From NCBI RefSeq assembly GCF_001648355.1, contig NZ_LXSL01000011.1, positions 155,677-219,676 of the forward strand: a DNA stretch of 64,000 bases, in the 5' to 3' direction. Position 1 is the stretch's first letter, and every line of letters begins with the position of its first letter. Made by a program: the position numbers and the translations under genes. Shown here piece after piece: positions 8,659 through 17,625 of the stretch. The notes under the pieces were generated by a model. That model ran no database searches. It saw only the letters and a list, made by a program, of their open reading frames with translations, and was not told the DNA's origin. The stretch comes from Eikenella longinqua (lineage in GTDB: Bacteria; Pseudomonadota; Gammaproteobacteria; Burkholderiales; Neisseriaceae).

Positions 8659-9525
8659 ATGCTTATCCATCCCAATTTCGACCCCGCCATCTTCACGCTC
8701 GGCCCGCTGGCCGTCCGCTGGTATGCCGTCAGCTATATTGTCGGCTTTGCGCTGTTTATGTGGCTGGGGCGGCGGCGCATCCGCCAGGGCAACAGCGTGT
8801 TCACCAACCAAACGCTGGATGATTTCCTCACTTGGGGCGTGGTGGGCGTGATTGCGGGCGGGCGGCTGGGCTATGTGCTGTTTTACCAGCATACCTATTA
8901 TTTTGCCCACCCGCTGGAGATTTTGAAGGTGTGGAACGGCGGGATGTCGTTTCACGGCGGCTTCCTCGGCGTGGTGATTGCCGGGCTTTTGTTTGCGCGA
9001 AAATATCAAATCAACCCGCTGAAGCTGGCGGATTCGATTGCGCCGTTGGCGCCGCTGGGCTTTGCGGCGGTGCGCCTGGGCGGCAATTTTATGAACGGCG
9101 AGCTCTGGGGGCGGGTAACGCGGCCGGATGCTTTCTGGGCGATGGGTTTCCCGCACGCACGCAGCGAAGATTTGAAGCTGGTGGCGGAGCAGCCGCAGGT
9201 ATGGGGGGCGGTGTTTGAGCAATACGGCATGCTGCCGCGCCATCCTTCTCAGCTCTATCAGTTTGCGCTGGAAGGGATTTTGCTGTTTGTGGTGCTGTGG
9301 TGGTTTTCCAAAAAGCCGCGCCCGAGCGGGCAGGTGATGAGCCTGTTTCTGCTGGGCTACGGCACGGCACGCTTTATTGCCGAATTCGCCCGCGAGCCGG
9401 ACGAGTTTCTCGGCCTGCTGTATCTCAACCTTTCCATGGGGCAGTGGCTGAGCCTGCCGATGATGGTGTGCGGACTGCTGGGGATGGTGTATTTCGGGCG
9501 GCGCACACCCTTGCAGCCGAGTTAA
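8659..9525 (+). CDS. lgt: Prolipoprotein diacylglyceryl transferase
   Basis: 288 residues with several membrane helices. Lgt adds diacylglycerol to the lipobox cysteine of prolipoproteins at the inner membrane. Family marks are FHGGFLG (His99) and the signature RLGGNFMNGELWGR (139-152). The start MLIHPNFDP was preferred to an in-frame GTG or ATG upstream because it fits the family and lies after the -10 box. The stop TAA is directly joined to an eikDUS. Confidence 0.96.
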   Translation: MLIHPNFDPAIFTLGPLAVRWYAVSYIVGFALFMWLGRRRIRQGNSVFTNQTLDDFLTWGVVGVIAGGRLGYVLFYQHTYYFAHPLEILKVWNGGMSFHGGFLGVVIAGLLFARKYQINPLKLADSIAPLAPLGFAAVRLGGNFMNGELWGRVTRPDAFWAMGFPHARSEDLKLVAEQPQVWGAVFEQYGMLPRHPSQLYQFALEGILLFVVLWWFSKKPRPSGQVMSLFLLGYGTARFIAEFAREPDEFLGLLYLNLSMGQWLSLPMMVCGLLGMVYFGRRTPLQPS

Positions 9526-9542
9526 AGGCTACCTGAAAACCT

Positions 9543-9578
9543 GAGGCTACCTGAAAACTGTTTTTCAGGTAGCCTTTC
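9543..9578 (+). terminator. Inverted eikDUS pair behind lgt
   Basis: DUS at 9544-9555 and inverse at 9564-9575 with a short loop; another DUS at 9526-9537 touches the lgt stop. Confidence 0.6.
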
Positions 9579-9686
9579 GTTTACCCAAATCAAACGCAGC
9601 ACCCGCCGCCCGCCCCCGTTTCGCGCTATACTCAACCCGCAGCGGCACCCCAACCCCAGCCGCCCCACCCACCCAAGGAGCCCGCC

Positions 9687-10625
9687 ATGAACATCGTCTT
9701 CCTCGACCGCGACACCCTCCCCGCCCGTCCGCTCGTTTTCAACTTCCCGCACACCCTGCGCGAATACCCCGCCACCACCCCCGAAGAGCTCAACCAACGC
9801 CTTGCCGGCGCCCAAATCGCCATCACCAACAAAGTATCCATTCGCGCCGAACACCTCGCCGCCAACCCCCAGCTCAAGCTCATCGCCGTGGCCGCCACCG
9901 GCTTCGACCACATCGACGTGGCCGCCGCCAAAGCTGCCGGCGTTACCGTGTGCAACGTGCGCAACTACAGCAGCGAAAGCGTGGCCCAACACGCCTTCAT
10001 GATGCTGCTCGCCCTCATCCGCCACCTGCCCGCCTGCATGCGCGACATCGCCGCCGGCGCCTGGCAGCAGTCCCCCCAATTCGTCCACTTCAACACCCCC
10101 ATGCACGACCTCGGCGGCAAAACCCTCGCCATCTTCGGCCGCGGCAACATCGGCCGCACCCTCGCCGGCTACGCCCAAGCCTTCGGCATGCACATCCTCT
10201 GGGGAGAACACAAAAACGCCGCCGCCGTGCGCGAAGGCTACACCCCCTTCCAAACCGCCCTCCAACAGGCCGACGTCGTATCCCTGCACTGCCCCATGAC
10301 CCCCGACACCCGTCACATGATCGGCGAAGCCGAGCTGCGCCTGATGAAGCCCGGCGCCATCCTCCTCAACACCGGCCGCGGCGGCCTTGCCGACGAACAA
10401 GCCGTGTTCCAAGCCTTGCAGCAAGGCCGGCTCGGCGGCGCCGGCTTCGACGTGCTCAGCCAAGAGCCCCCGCGCCAAGGCAACCCCCTGCTCGCCCCGC
10501 TGCCCAACCTCATCGTCACCCCCCACATCGCCTGGACCAGCCAGGAAGCCCTGCTCAACATGACCGAAATCCTCGAAGCCAACATCAACGCCTTCGCCGC
10601 CGGTCAGCCGCAAAACGCTTTGTAA
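9687..10625 (+). CDS. D-2-hydroxyacid dehydrogenase, glycerate dehydrogenase-like
   Basis: 312 residues, ATG after AAGGAG. The NAD site FGRGNIGRTLAGYAQAFG lies at about residues 149-166. Catalytic residues of the family are Arg231 (NTGRGGLADE), Glu260 (SQEPP) and His280 (TPHIAW). The family reduces 2-keto acids such as hydroxypyruvate with NAD(P)H. The sequence is nearest to HprA-type enzymes, but the substrate cannot be settled here. It appears to be a single-gene unit. Confidence 0.88.
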   Translation: MNIVFLDRDTLPARPLVFNFPHTLREYPATTPEELNQRLAGAQIAITNKVSIRAEHLAANPQLKLIAVAATGFDHIDVAAAKAAGVTVCNVRNYSSESVAQHAFMMLLALIRHLPACMRDIAAGAWQQSPQFVHFNTPMHDLGGKTLAIFGRGNIGRTLAGYAQAFGMHILWGEHKNAAAVREGYTPFQTALQQADVVSLHCPMTPDTRHMIGEAELRLMKPGAILLNTGRGGLADEQAVFQALQQGRLGGAGFDVLSQEPPRQGNPLLAPLPNLIVTPHIAWTSQEALLNMTEILEANINAFAAGQPQNAL

Positions 10626-10740
10626 CCGCAGGGATAAAATTTTCAGGTAGCCTGTTTGCGTTAAAACACAGGCTACCTGAAAATCAAACTTCAATATAGC
10701 CGCTGCCAAACTGGCACCACCTTGTCCACACATCCAAACC

Positions 10741-11127
10741 ATGCCCGCCTCCCGCAAGCTCCAATACGCCCTCAGCTTCCTGCTCGGCGCCACCGCAGCC
10801 ACAGCCACCCTCTTCATCCTCTCCGCCCACTATTCCGACTACCGCCGCCGTGCCGAAATCCAACGCGAAATCCAACTGCTGCAACCCCTGCAAACCCAGC
10901 TCGCCCAAGAGCTTGCCACCGGCGGCATCCGCAGCAACCTGCCAAGCATCCAACGGCAACACCCCGCTGTGCGTGCCGTAAGCCGCGACGGCTGGATACT
11001 GCTCGCCACCCCGCGCTTCGGCCAAAGCGTGCTGCTCATCCCGCAGCAGCAGAACGGCCAAACCGTTTGGCAACCGCACTACAACGACGTGGATCAGGTA
11101 ATCAACAACAAGGCTTTGTGTTTCTAG
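10741..11127 (+). CDS. Small membrane-anchored protein, unknown
   Basis: 128 residues. One N-terminal hydrophobic helix (about 10-28, FLLGATAATATLFILSA) is followed by a polar periplasmic domain with a short helical stretch rich in Gln and Leu. The family is not recognised. It is bounded by paired uptake sequences on both sides, so it is probably monocistronic. Confidence 0.65.
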   Translation: MPASRKLQYALSFLLGATAATATLFILSAHYSDYRRRAEIQREIQLLQPLQTQLAQELATGGIRSNLPSIQRQHPAVRAVSRDGWILLATPRFGQSVLLIPQQQNGQTVWQPHYNDVDQVINNKALCF

Positions 11128-11141
11128 CTCCGGGCGGCAAA

Positions 11142-11225
11142 AGGCTACCTGAAAACGATGTCTTGGCGCAGCCAAGGCTGAGTTTCTGCGAAGCTAAAAC
11201 AGAATAATCGGTTTTCAGGTAGCCT
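11142..11225 (+). repeat. DUS-bracketed hairpin repeat, copy 3
   Basis: eikDUS at 11142-11153, hairpin CTTGG-CGCAG-CCAAG at 11162-11176, core AGTTTCTGCGAAGCTAAAAC at 11181-11200, inverted DUS at 11214-11225. Closely matches 2027-2123, with a compensatory change in the stem (CTTGC/GCAAG there). Confidence 0.75.
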
Positions 11226-11313
11226 TTAATCCACCCAAACAAAAGCCGGCAATACACAGCTTGTAGACATAAAAATTTCAGGTAGCCTATTTGCACCGCA
11301 TCCAGGCTACCTG

Positions 11314-11347
11314 AAAAAACAGGGCAACCGTTTCCGGCTGCCCTGTT
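11314..11347 (-). terminator. Terminator of purK
   Basis: On the minus strand ACAGGGCA pairs with TGCCCTGT across an 11-nt loop, followed by a T run. It lies 29 bp after the purK stop. Confidence 0.75.
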
Positions 11348-11375
11348 CATTCTTCCAAAATTCATTGGCGCAACG

Positions 11376-12539
11376 CTATTTTCCCTTGCGCTGCAACTGC
11401 CGCTGCAATTTGTGCGCCAGCATAAAAGCGATGTCGGCAGACTGGCCGGAGAGCACGGTGAAATGCCCCATTTTGCGGCCAGGGCGCGCGTCTTTTTTGC
11501 CGTAGAGGTGCAGGTGCACATCCGGGCGCTGCAAGAGCGGCTGCCAGTTTACCTTGCCGTCGGGCAGCCACACGTCGCCCAGGAGGTTGGCCATGCTGCA
11601 GCAGGAGAGCAGGCGCGTGTCGGCCGGCGGCAGGCCGCACATGATGCGCACCTGCTGCTCAAACTGGCTGCTGGCGCAGGCATCAAGCGTGTAGTGGCCG
11701 GAGTTGTGCGGCCGCGGCGCCATTTCGTTCACAATCAGCTCGTGGTCGGCGCCAATCACGAAAATCTCCACCGCCAGCACGCCGATGTAGTTGAGGGCGT
11801 CGGCCAGCTGGCAGGCCATGGCCTGGGCACGCTGCTGCACTTCGTCGGGCAGGCGGGCGGGCACGATGGAATAGGCGAGGATGCCGTCTTCGTGGCGGTT
11901 TTCGGCGGGCGGGAAGCATTTCACCTGCTGGTTGTTCAGGCGGCACACGATCACGGAAATTTCGGAATGCAGGTTGAGCATTTTTTCCAGCACGCAGGGG
12001 ACTTTGCCCAGCTTCTCGAAGGCGGTGCGGGCTTCTTCGGGGGTGGACACGCGTATCTGGCCTTTGCCGTCGTAGCCGAGCATGGCGGTTTTCAGCACAC
12101 CAGGCAGCAGCGGCTCCACGGCTTCGTCGGTGAGCTCTTCGGCGCGGGTAACGGGCAGGTAGGGCGCGGTTTTGAGGCCGGCTTTGGCAATCCAAGCTTT
12201 TTCCTGGATGCGGTTTTGGGTGATTTCCACGCAGTCACCGCTGGGGCAGACGCGGGTTTCCGAAGCCAGCGCGCGCATGGCTTGGGCGTTGACGTTTTCA
12301 AATTCAGTGGTGATGGCGGCGCAGGTGGAAAGGTCGGCCAGCGCGCCCAGGTCGTCGAAAGGGGCGCAGATGTGTTTGTCGGCCAGCGCGGCGGCGGGGG
12401 CGTGGGGATCGGGATCGAGCACGGTCACGCCGTAGCCCATCTGTTTGGCGGCCACGGTAAACATTCGCCCCAGCTGGCCGCCGCCCAAAATACCCAGCAT
12501 GGCGGGCGGCAATATCGGCAATTTTTTCGCTTTGGTCAT
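11376..12539 (-). CDS. purK: N5-carboxyaminoimidazole ribonucleotide synthase
   Basis: 387 residues, ATP-grasp enzyme of purine synthesis; it carboxylates AIR with bicarbonate and ATP. The N-terminal fold begins MLGILGGGQLGRMF. ATP-grasp marks include KTAMLGYDGKGQ and EMAPRPHNSGHYT. The start MTKAKKLPIL was chosen; an in-frame ATG 153 bp upstream would add a basic stretch not typical of PurK. purE is not in the window. A minus-strand terminator follows. Confidence 0.95.
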   Translation of the reverse strand: MTKAKKLPILPPAMLGILGGGQLGRMFTVAAKQMGYGVTVLDPDPHAPAAALADKHICAPFDDLGALADLSTCAAITTEFENVNAQAMRALASETRVCPSGDCVEITQNRIQEKAWIAKAGLKTAPYLPVTRAEELTDEAVEPLLPGVLKTAMLGYDGKGQIRVSTPEEARTAFEKLGKVPCVLEKMLNLHSEISVIVCRLNNQQVKCFPPAENRHEDGILAYSIVPARLPDEVQQRAQAMACQLADALNYIGVLAVEIFVIGADHELIVNEMAPRPHNSGHYTLDACASSQFEQQVRIMCGLPPADTRLLSCCSMANLLGDVWLPDGKVNWQPLLQRPDVHLHLYGKKDARPGRKMGHFTVLSGQSADIAFMLAHKLQRQLQRKGK

Positions 12540-12927
12540 GATCTGCTTTCTGCGCTGCGGGCGCGGTCTGAGCCGGTAACAAACGCCAGCCTGTTTCGTT
12601 CTTTCTGACGAAAATCGCGGCAAAGGGCAAGAGCCTGCAGCGTTTTCCGGCCTCGTTCCGGCAAGGGCTGGCGGACGGCGTATTGTACTCAAATATCGCG
12701 GCCAAGCCTAGGGCGGCTGCGGGCGGGCGGAGCGAATCGGCTGTTTTCAAACAAACTCTGCGCCCGATAGAGGCTACCTGAAAAATCCTGCGGAGCATTC
12801 CCACTGCGCTTTCAGGCGCAGCCTTGCCGCGGCCCGATGATTTTCAGGTAGCCTCCTTTACCGCCGCCAAACATTCCCCGCCCGCCTTTTCCGCTATAAT
12901 CCCGCCATCATCTTTCAGGATCACGCT
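12540..12927. other. Divergent intergenic region purK/kdsA
   Basis: 388 bp without a convincing gene. It holds the promoters of two divergent genes. An eikDUS at about 12772 and an inverted one at about 12842 flank a GC-rich segment. A TATAAT at 12895-12900, 27 bp before kdsA, is a likely -10 box. Confidence 0.5.
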
Positions 12928-13779
12928 ATGCAAACCGCCCTGCCCCAAATCCCCCTCCACGGCTTCACCATCGCTAACAACCGACCCTTCGTGCTGTTCG
13001 GCGGCATGAACGTGCTGGAAAGCCGCGAGCTGGCGCTGGAAATCGCCGCCGCTTATGTGGACATCTGCCGCCGGCTCGACATCCCCTATGTGTTCAAAGC
13101 CAGCTTCGACAAAGCCAACCGCTCCAGCCTGCATTCCTTCCGCGGCCCCGGCTTGGAGCGCGGCCTGCAATGGCTGGCGGAAATCAAAGAAACCTATAAT
13201 GTGCCGGTTATCACCGACGTGCACGAGCCCTATCAGGCCGCGCCGGTGGCTGAAGTGGCCGATATTTTGCAGCTGCCCGCCTTTTTGAGCCGCCAAACCG
13301 ATTTGGTGTACGCCATCGCCCGCACCGGCGCCATCATCAACGTGAAAAAGGCGCAATTCCTCGCCCCGCACGAAATGCGCCACATCATCAACAAATGCCT
13401 GGAAGCCGGCAACGACAAAATCATCCTGTGCGAGCGCGGCTCCGCTTTCGGCTACAACAACCTGGTGGTGGATATGCTCGGCTTCGACAGCATGAAGCAG
13501 ATGAACGTGCCCGTGTTTTTCGACGTTACCCACAGCCTCCAGCAGCCGGGCGCGCGCAGCGATTCGGCCGGCGGCCGCCGCGAGCAGATTGTTACCTTGG
13601 CGCGCGCCGGCATGGCGGTGGGCTTGGCCGGGCTGTTCCTCGAAGCCCACCCCGATCCCGAGCAGGCCAAGTGCGACGGCCCCTGCGCCCTGCGCCTGGG
13701 CCAGCTCGAGCCCTTCCTGCGCCAGCTCAAGCAAATCGACAGCCTGGTGAAAGGCTTTGCCGAGCTGGATACGCATTAA
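12928..13779 (+). CDS. kdsA: 3-deoxy-D-manno-octulosonate 8-phosphate synthase
   Basis: 283 residues. It condenses phosphoenolpyruvate with arabinose 5-phosphate to Kdo-8-phosphate, the precursor of the lipopolysaccharide inner core. Marks are FVLFGGMNVLES (21-32) and KASFDKANRSS. The Asn at position 28 corresponds to the metal-independent class (metal-dependent forms have Cys). A small membrane protein gene starts 21 bp after the stop. Confidence 0.97.
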   Translation: MQTALPQIPLHGFTIANNRPFVLFGGMNVLESRELALEIAAAYVDICRRLDIPYVFKASFDKANRSSLHSFRGPGLERGLQWLAEIKETYNVPVITDVHEPYQAAPVAEVADILQLPAFLSRQTDLVYAIARTGAIINVKKAQFLAPHEMRHIINKCLEAGNDKIILCERGSAFGYNNLVVDMLGFDSMKQMNVPVFFDVTHSLQQPGARSDSAGGRREQIVTLARAGMAVGLAGLFLEAHPDPEQAKCDGPCALRLGQLEPFLRQLKQIDSLVKGFAELDTH

Positions 13780-13800
13780 CCCAAGAAAAGGAGTGCCCCC

Positions 13801-14199
13801 ATGGATGCCCAACAACCTGATTCCGCCTACCCGCCGCCCAGCGTGATTTCGCCCACGCCCGAGCAGCGCAACTATATGTATGTGATCTACGGCCTATACG
13901 CGCTGGGGCTGCTCAGCTTCGCCCTGCCCACAATCGTCGGCGCCATCGTGGCCTACGTGAAGCGCGACGATATGCGCGGCACGATTTATTTCGACCACGT
14001 CCAATTCCTGCTGCGCACCTTCTGGGGCAGCCTGATCGGTTTGGCCGTGAGCGCCCTGCTGATCATCACGTTTATCGGCATGATTCTCGGCGTGCCGCTG
14101 TTTTTCTTGGTATGCCTGTGGTATCTCTTCCGCGTGGTGGCGGGCATCGTGCGCCTGATCGACAACAAGCCCGTTAGCGCCGAAAGCTGGCTGATATAA
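13801..14199 (+). CDS. DUF4870-like membrane protein
   Basis: 132 residues with a Pro-rich N-terminus, then three or so membrane helices. The pattern (YGLYALGLLSFALP, YVKRDDMRGTIYFDHVQF, VAGIVRLIDNKP) resembles DUF4870 proteins. The ribosome site AAGGAG lies at 13787-13792. It is probably cotranscribed with kdsA; its function is unknown. Confidence 0.8.
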   Translation: MDAQQPDSAYPPPSVISPTPEQRNYMYVIYGLYALGLLSFALPTIVGAIVAYVKRDDMRGTIYFDHVQFLLRTFWGSLIGLAVSALLIITFIGMILGVPLFFLVCLWYLFRVVAGIVRLIDNKPVSAESWLI

Positions 14200-14204
14200 A
14201 GTAA

Positions 14205-14248
14205 AAGGCTACCTGAAAATACCCATTCCCATTTTTCAGGTAGCCTCA
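14205..14248 (+). terminator. Inverted eikDUS pair
   Basis: DUS 14206-14217 and inverse 14235-14246, 7 bp after the DUF4870-like gene. A further inverse copy lies at 14253-14264 before ung. Confidence 0.6.
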
Positions 14249-14286
14249 CGATTTTCAGGTAGCCTCACAAACCACAAGGACGCATC

Positions 14287-14946
14287 ATGCAAACCTGGCA
14301 CCAAGCCATCGGCGCCGAAAAGCAGCAGCCCTATTTCCAGCACATCATCCGCAGCGTGCGCCAAGAGCGCGAGGCCGGGCAGATTGTCTATCCGCCCGCC
14401 GCCGACGTGTTCAACGCCTTCCGCGCCACCGAGTTTGACCAAGTGCGCGTGGTCATCCTCGGGCAAGACCCGTATCACGGCGCCAATCAGGCGCACGGGC
14501 TGGCCTTTTCCGTGCGCGAGGGCGTGGCCGTGCCGCCGTCTTTGGTGAACATCTACAAAGAACTGGCGCAAGACATCCCCGGCTTCGTTATCCCGCCGCA
14601 CGGCTGCCTGCAACGCTGGGCCGAGCAGGGCGTGCTGCTGCTCAACACCGTGCTCACCGTGCGCGCCGGCCAGGCCCATTCCCACGCCGCATTGGGCTGG
14701 GAAACCTTCACCGACCACGTGATCAGCGTGCTGAACGAAGGGCGCGAGCATTTGGTGTTTATGCTGTGGGGCAGCCACGCGCAGAAAAAAGGCGCCATCA
14801 TCAACCGCGCCCGCCATCTGGTGCTCACCGCGCCGCACCCCTCGCCGCTCTCCGCCCACCGCGGCTTCTTCGGCTGCCGCCACTTCTCGCAAGCCAACGC
14901 CTATCTGCAACAACACGGCCTGCCGCCGATTGATTGGCAGCCTTAA
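14287..14946 (+). CDS. ung: Uracil-DNA glycosylase, family 1
   Basis: 219 residues. It removes uracil from DNA at the start of base-excision repair. The water-activating motif GQDPYHG is at residues 59-65 with catalytic Asp61. The His motif HPSPLSAHRGFFG lies near residue 184. The ATG follows AAGGA at 14275-14279. A membrane protein gene follows within 12 bp. Confidence 0.97.
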   Translation: MQTWHQAIGAEKQQPYFQHIIRSVRQEREAGQIVYPPAADVFNAFRATEFDQVRVVILGQDPYHGANQAHGLAFSVREGVAVPPSLVNIYKELAQDIPGFVIPPHGCLQRWAEQGVLLLNTVLTVRAGQAHSHAALGWETFTDHVISVLNEGREHLVFMLWGSHAQKKGAIINRARHLVLTAPHPSPLSAHRGFFGCRHFSQANAYLQQHGLPPIDWQP

Positions 14947-14957
14947 AGCGCAATGCC

Positions 14958-15647
14958 ATGAATTTCCCCGCCCACTGGTTTCCTGCGCCCGCCCTGCTGG
15001 CTGCCAACGTATTGTGCCTGCTGCTGTTTGCCGCCACGCTGCGCCCCGCCCTGCCCGCTTTGAGACAACACGGCCGCACGGCGCTGCTCGGGCTCACGCT
15101 GGCGGCCTTGTGCTGGAGCCTGCGTGCCGCGCCTACCGGCGGGCTGCTGGAAGGCATCGGCTACTACCTTTTGGGCGTTTGCCTGCTTTCGCTGATGGTG
15201 GGCATACCGACGGCGTTTTGCCTGCTCGCGCTGCTGCTGCCGCCATATGTGTGGCTGTGGCAGGGCGCGGAACATCTGCCCGCAGTCGGCTTGCAGATGT
15301 TGGCGGGCGTGCTGCCGCCGCTGCTTGCCGCCGCGCTGGCGCGGCGTTTGGTGCAGAAGTTGCCGCGCAATCTGTTCATCTTTATTTTTGTGAACGGCTT
15401 TTTCGCTGCCGCCGCCGGCATATTGCTGAGCGGGGCGGCCACCGGCCTGCTACTGTATGCGGCACATGCCTTCGCCGCGCCGATACTGCTGAGCTCGGTG
15501 CTCCCGGTATTTTTCCTCATCGCCTGGGGCGAAGCCTTCCTCACCGGCCTGCTCACCGCCATCTTCGTCGCCCTCGCCCCGCAGCTCATCACCACCTTCT
15601 CCGATGCAGACTATCTCCAGGCAAAGCCCCGGCAGATTTGGAAGTAG
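14958..15647 (+). CDS. Integral membrane protein, CbiM/COG3235-like
   Basis: 229 residues, almost entirely hydrophobic, with about six or seven helices. The C-terminal pattern WGEAFLTGLLTAIFVALAP resembles the energy-coupling-factor permease family related to CbiM. The start MNFPAHWF was preferred to an ATG at 14934 that overlaps ung. No ATPase or T component is adjacent, so transport is only a guess. Confidence 0.7.
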   Translation: MNFPAHWFPAPALLAANVLCLLLFAATLRPALPALRQHGRTALLGLTLAALCWSLRAAPTGGLLEGIGYYLLGVCLLSLMVGIPTAFCLLALLLPPYVWLWQGAEHLPAVGLQMLAGVLPPLLAAALARRLVQKLPRNLFIFIFVNGFFAAAAGILLSGAATGLLLYAAHAFAAPILLSSVLPVFFLIAWGEAFLTGLLTAIFVALAPQLITTFSDADYLQAKPRQIWK

Positions 15648-15925
15648 CGCGAGCATCCGCATCGAAGCCCGGGCTTAAGTACCGCTCAAAACGATAGCCC
15701 AAGGCTCAACCCGGCGGCGGCTCAGGCTACCTGAAAACCCAATTTTCAGGCAAAATATAGCCCTTCCAGACGCACCCCGTTTTTTTTCAGGTAGCCTGTT
15801 TCCCCGCAAACCGGCTCCGCCCCAAACGCAAGCAGCACACCGCCCGCCCAATCGCCGGGCACGCCGTGCCGCTTCCCCATTCCCGCCGCTGCCGCCCGCC
15901 GCCGCAGCCGCCACACGGAGCACCT

Positions 15926-17326
15926 ATGAACCCCTTCACCAACCTCGGGCTGTCGGCCGAAATCACCGCCGCCCTGGCCGAACAAGGCTACGAACAGCCC
16001 ACCGCCATCCAAACCGCCGCCATTCCCAAAGTGCTGGCCGGCCACGATTTATTGGCCGCCGCCCAAACCGGCACCGGCAAAACCGCCGCCTTCATGCTGC
16101 CCAGCCTCGAACGCCTGCGCCGCTACGCCACCACTAGCACCTCCCCCGCCATGCACCCCGTGCGCATGCTCGTGCTTACCCCCACGCGCGAGCTGGCCGA
16201 CCAAATCGACCAAAACACCGCCGCCTACATCAAACACCTGCCGCTGCGCCACACCGTATTGTTCGGCGGCATGAATATGGACAAACAAACCGCCGACCTG
16301 CGGCGCGGCTGCGAAATCGTCGTGGCCACCGTCGGCCGCCTGCTGGATCATGTGCAGCAGAAAAACATCCGGCTGGATAAAGTGGAAATCGTGGTGCTCG
16401 ACGAAGCCGACCGCATGCTCGACATGGGCTTTATCGACGACATCCGCCGCATCATGCAAATGCTGCCCAAACAGCGCCAAACCCTGCTGTTTTCTGCCAC
16501 CTTCTCCCCGCCCATCCGCAAGCTGGCGCAAGATTTCATGCACCAGCCCGAGCAGGTGCAAACCACCCCGCAAAACACCACCAGCGCCAGCGTCGAGCAG
16601 CACATCATCGCCATCGACACCATACAGAAGCGCAACCTGCTGGAACGGCTGATTGTGGATTTGCACATCAACCAGGTAATCGTGTTCTGCAAAACCAAGC
16701 AGAGCGTCGACCAGGTGGCGCGCGATTTGAAGCGGCGCGGCCTCAGCGTTGCCCCCATTCACGGCGACAAATCGCAGCAAACCCGCTTGGAAACGCTCAA
16801 CGCCTTCAAAGCCGGCGAACTGCGCGTACTGGTGGCCACCGACGTGGCCGCACGCGGGCTCGACATCGCCGAACTGCCCTTCGTCATCAACTACGAAATG
16901 CCCACCCAGGCTGAAGATTACGTGCACCGCATCGGCCGCACCGGCCGCGCCGGCGCCGAAGGTGTGGCCATCTCCTTGATGGACGAAGACGAACAGAAAA
17001 TGTTTGAAGCCATCAAAGAGCTGATCGGCAAAGACCTGCCGGTGGAGCGGATTGAAGGCTTCGAGCCGCGTTGGTGGCAGCGCCAGCAGGAAGACAGCCG
17101 CCCCGCCGCCGAGCGCGAACCCGCCCGCGAAGCGCGCGAACCGCGTGCCGGCCGCCGCAGCGGCGCCAAACCCGAAGCCGCCGAGCGCCGCAGCCGCAAT
17201 GCCGAACGCGGCAGCCAAACCGACAGCCCCGCGCAAGAATGCGGCCGCATTCCCGGCCGCCGCCACCGCAGCCGCCGCCACCGCCCGGTGTGCGCGCTGG
17301 TGCAGCCGAACTACGGCGTACGCTAA
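15926..17326 (+). CDS. rhlE: DEAD-box RNA helicase, RhlE-like
   Basis: 466 residues. All core motifs are present: AQTGTGKT (46-53), PTRELADQ, DEAD (about 158-161), SAT, and HRIGRTGRAG near residue 335. The C-terminus is a basic Arg/Glu/Ala-rich tail of about 90 residues, as in RhlE-type helicases that remodel ribosomes or mRNA. The start MNPFTNLGLS follows GGAG. The 15648-15925 gap holds an inverted DUS pair and no gene. Confidence 0.9.
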   Translation: MNPFTNLGLSAEITAALAEQGYEQPTAIQTAAIPKVLAGHDLLAAAQTGTGKTAAFMLPSLERLRRYATTSTSPAMHPVRMLVLTPTRELADQIDQNTAAYIKHLPLRHTVLFGGMNMDKQTADLRRGCEIVVATVGRLLDHVQQKNIRLDKVEIVVLDEADRMLDMGFIDDIRRIMQMLPKQRQTLLFSATFSPPIRKLAQDFMHQPEQVQTTPQNTTSASVEQHIIAIDTIQKRNLLERLIVDLHINQVIVFCKTKQSVDQVARDLKRRGLSVAPIHGDKSQQTRLETLNAFKAGELRVLVATDVAARGLDIAELPFVINYEMPTQAEDYVHRIGRTGRAGAEGVAISLMDEDEQKMFEAIKELIGKDLPVERIEGFEPRWWQRQQEDSRPAAEREPAREAREPRAGRRSGAKPEAAERRSRNAERGSQTDSPAQECGRIPGRRHRSRRHRPVCALVQPNYGVR

Positions 17327-17625
17327 TCCGCACACGCACGCGATTCCGACAAAAGTGACGGGCTTTGTCAGTCTGCCGCCGCACGCACGCTTCAGGCTAC
17401 CTGAAAAATGTTTTCCGCATCGGGCAACACATCTTTTCAGGTAGCCTGTTCCGATTAACCGAAGGCCTGCCGGCCAATGCGGCCGGTGCAATTCTTTCAT
17501 ACCGGGCAGCCGGTCGAAAACGGAACCAACAGCACGCCGCAGGAAGCAAAATGCCTGGGGCCATGCCGTTTCTCCACCGCGCCCACCACCACGCAAATAC
17601 CTGTTTTCAGGTAGCCTCACACGCC

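Noticed and set aside
15866..17326. Frameshift at the RhlE C-terminus
   Set aside because: The tail looks odd in places, but Arg-rich variable tails are normal for RhlE and the frame closes without a clear break.
16049..17620. 523-residue minus-strand frame across rhlE
   Set aside because: It spans the whole helicase gene in antisense and its N-terminal part reads through uptake sequences. No domain is visible.
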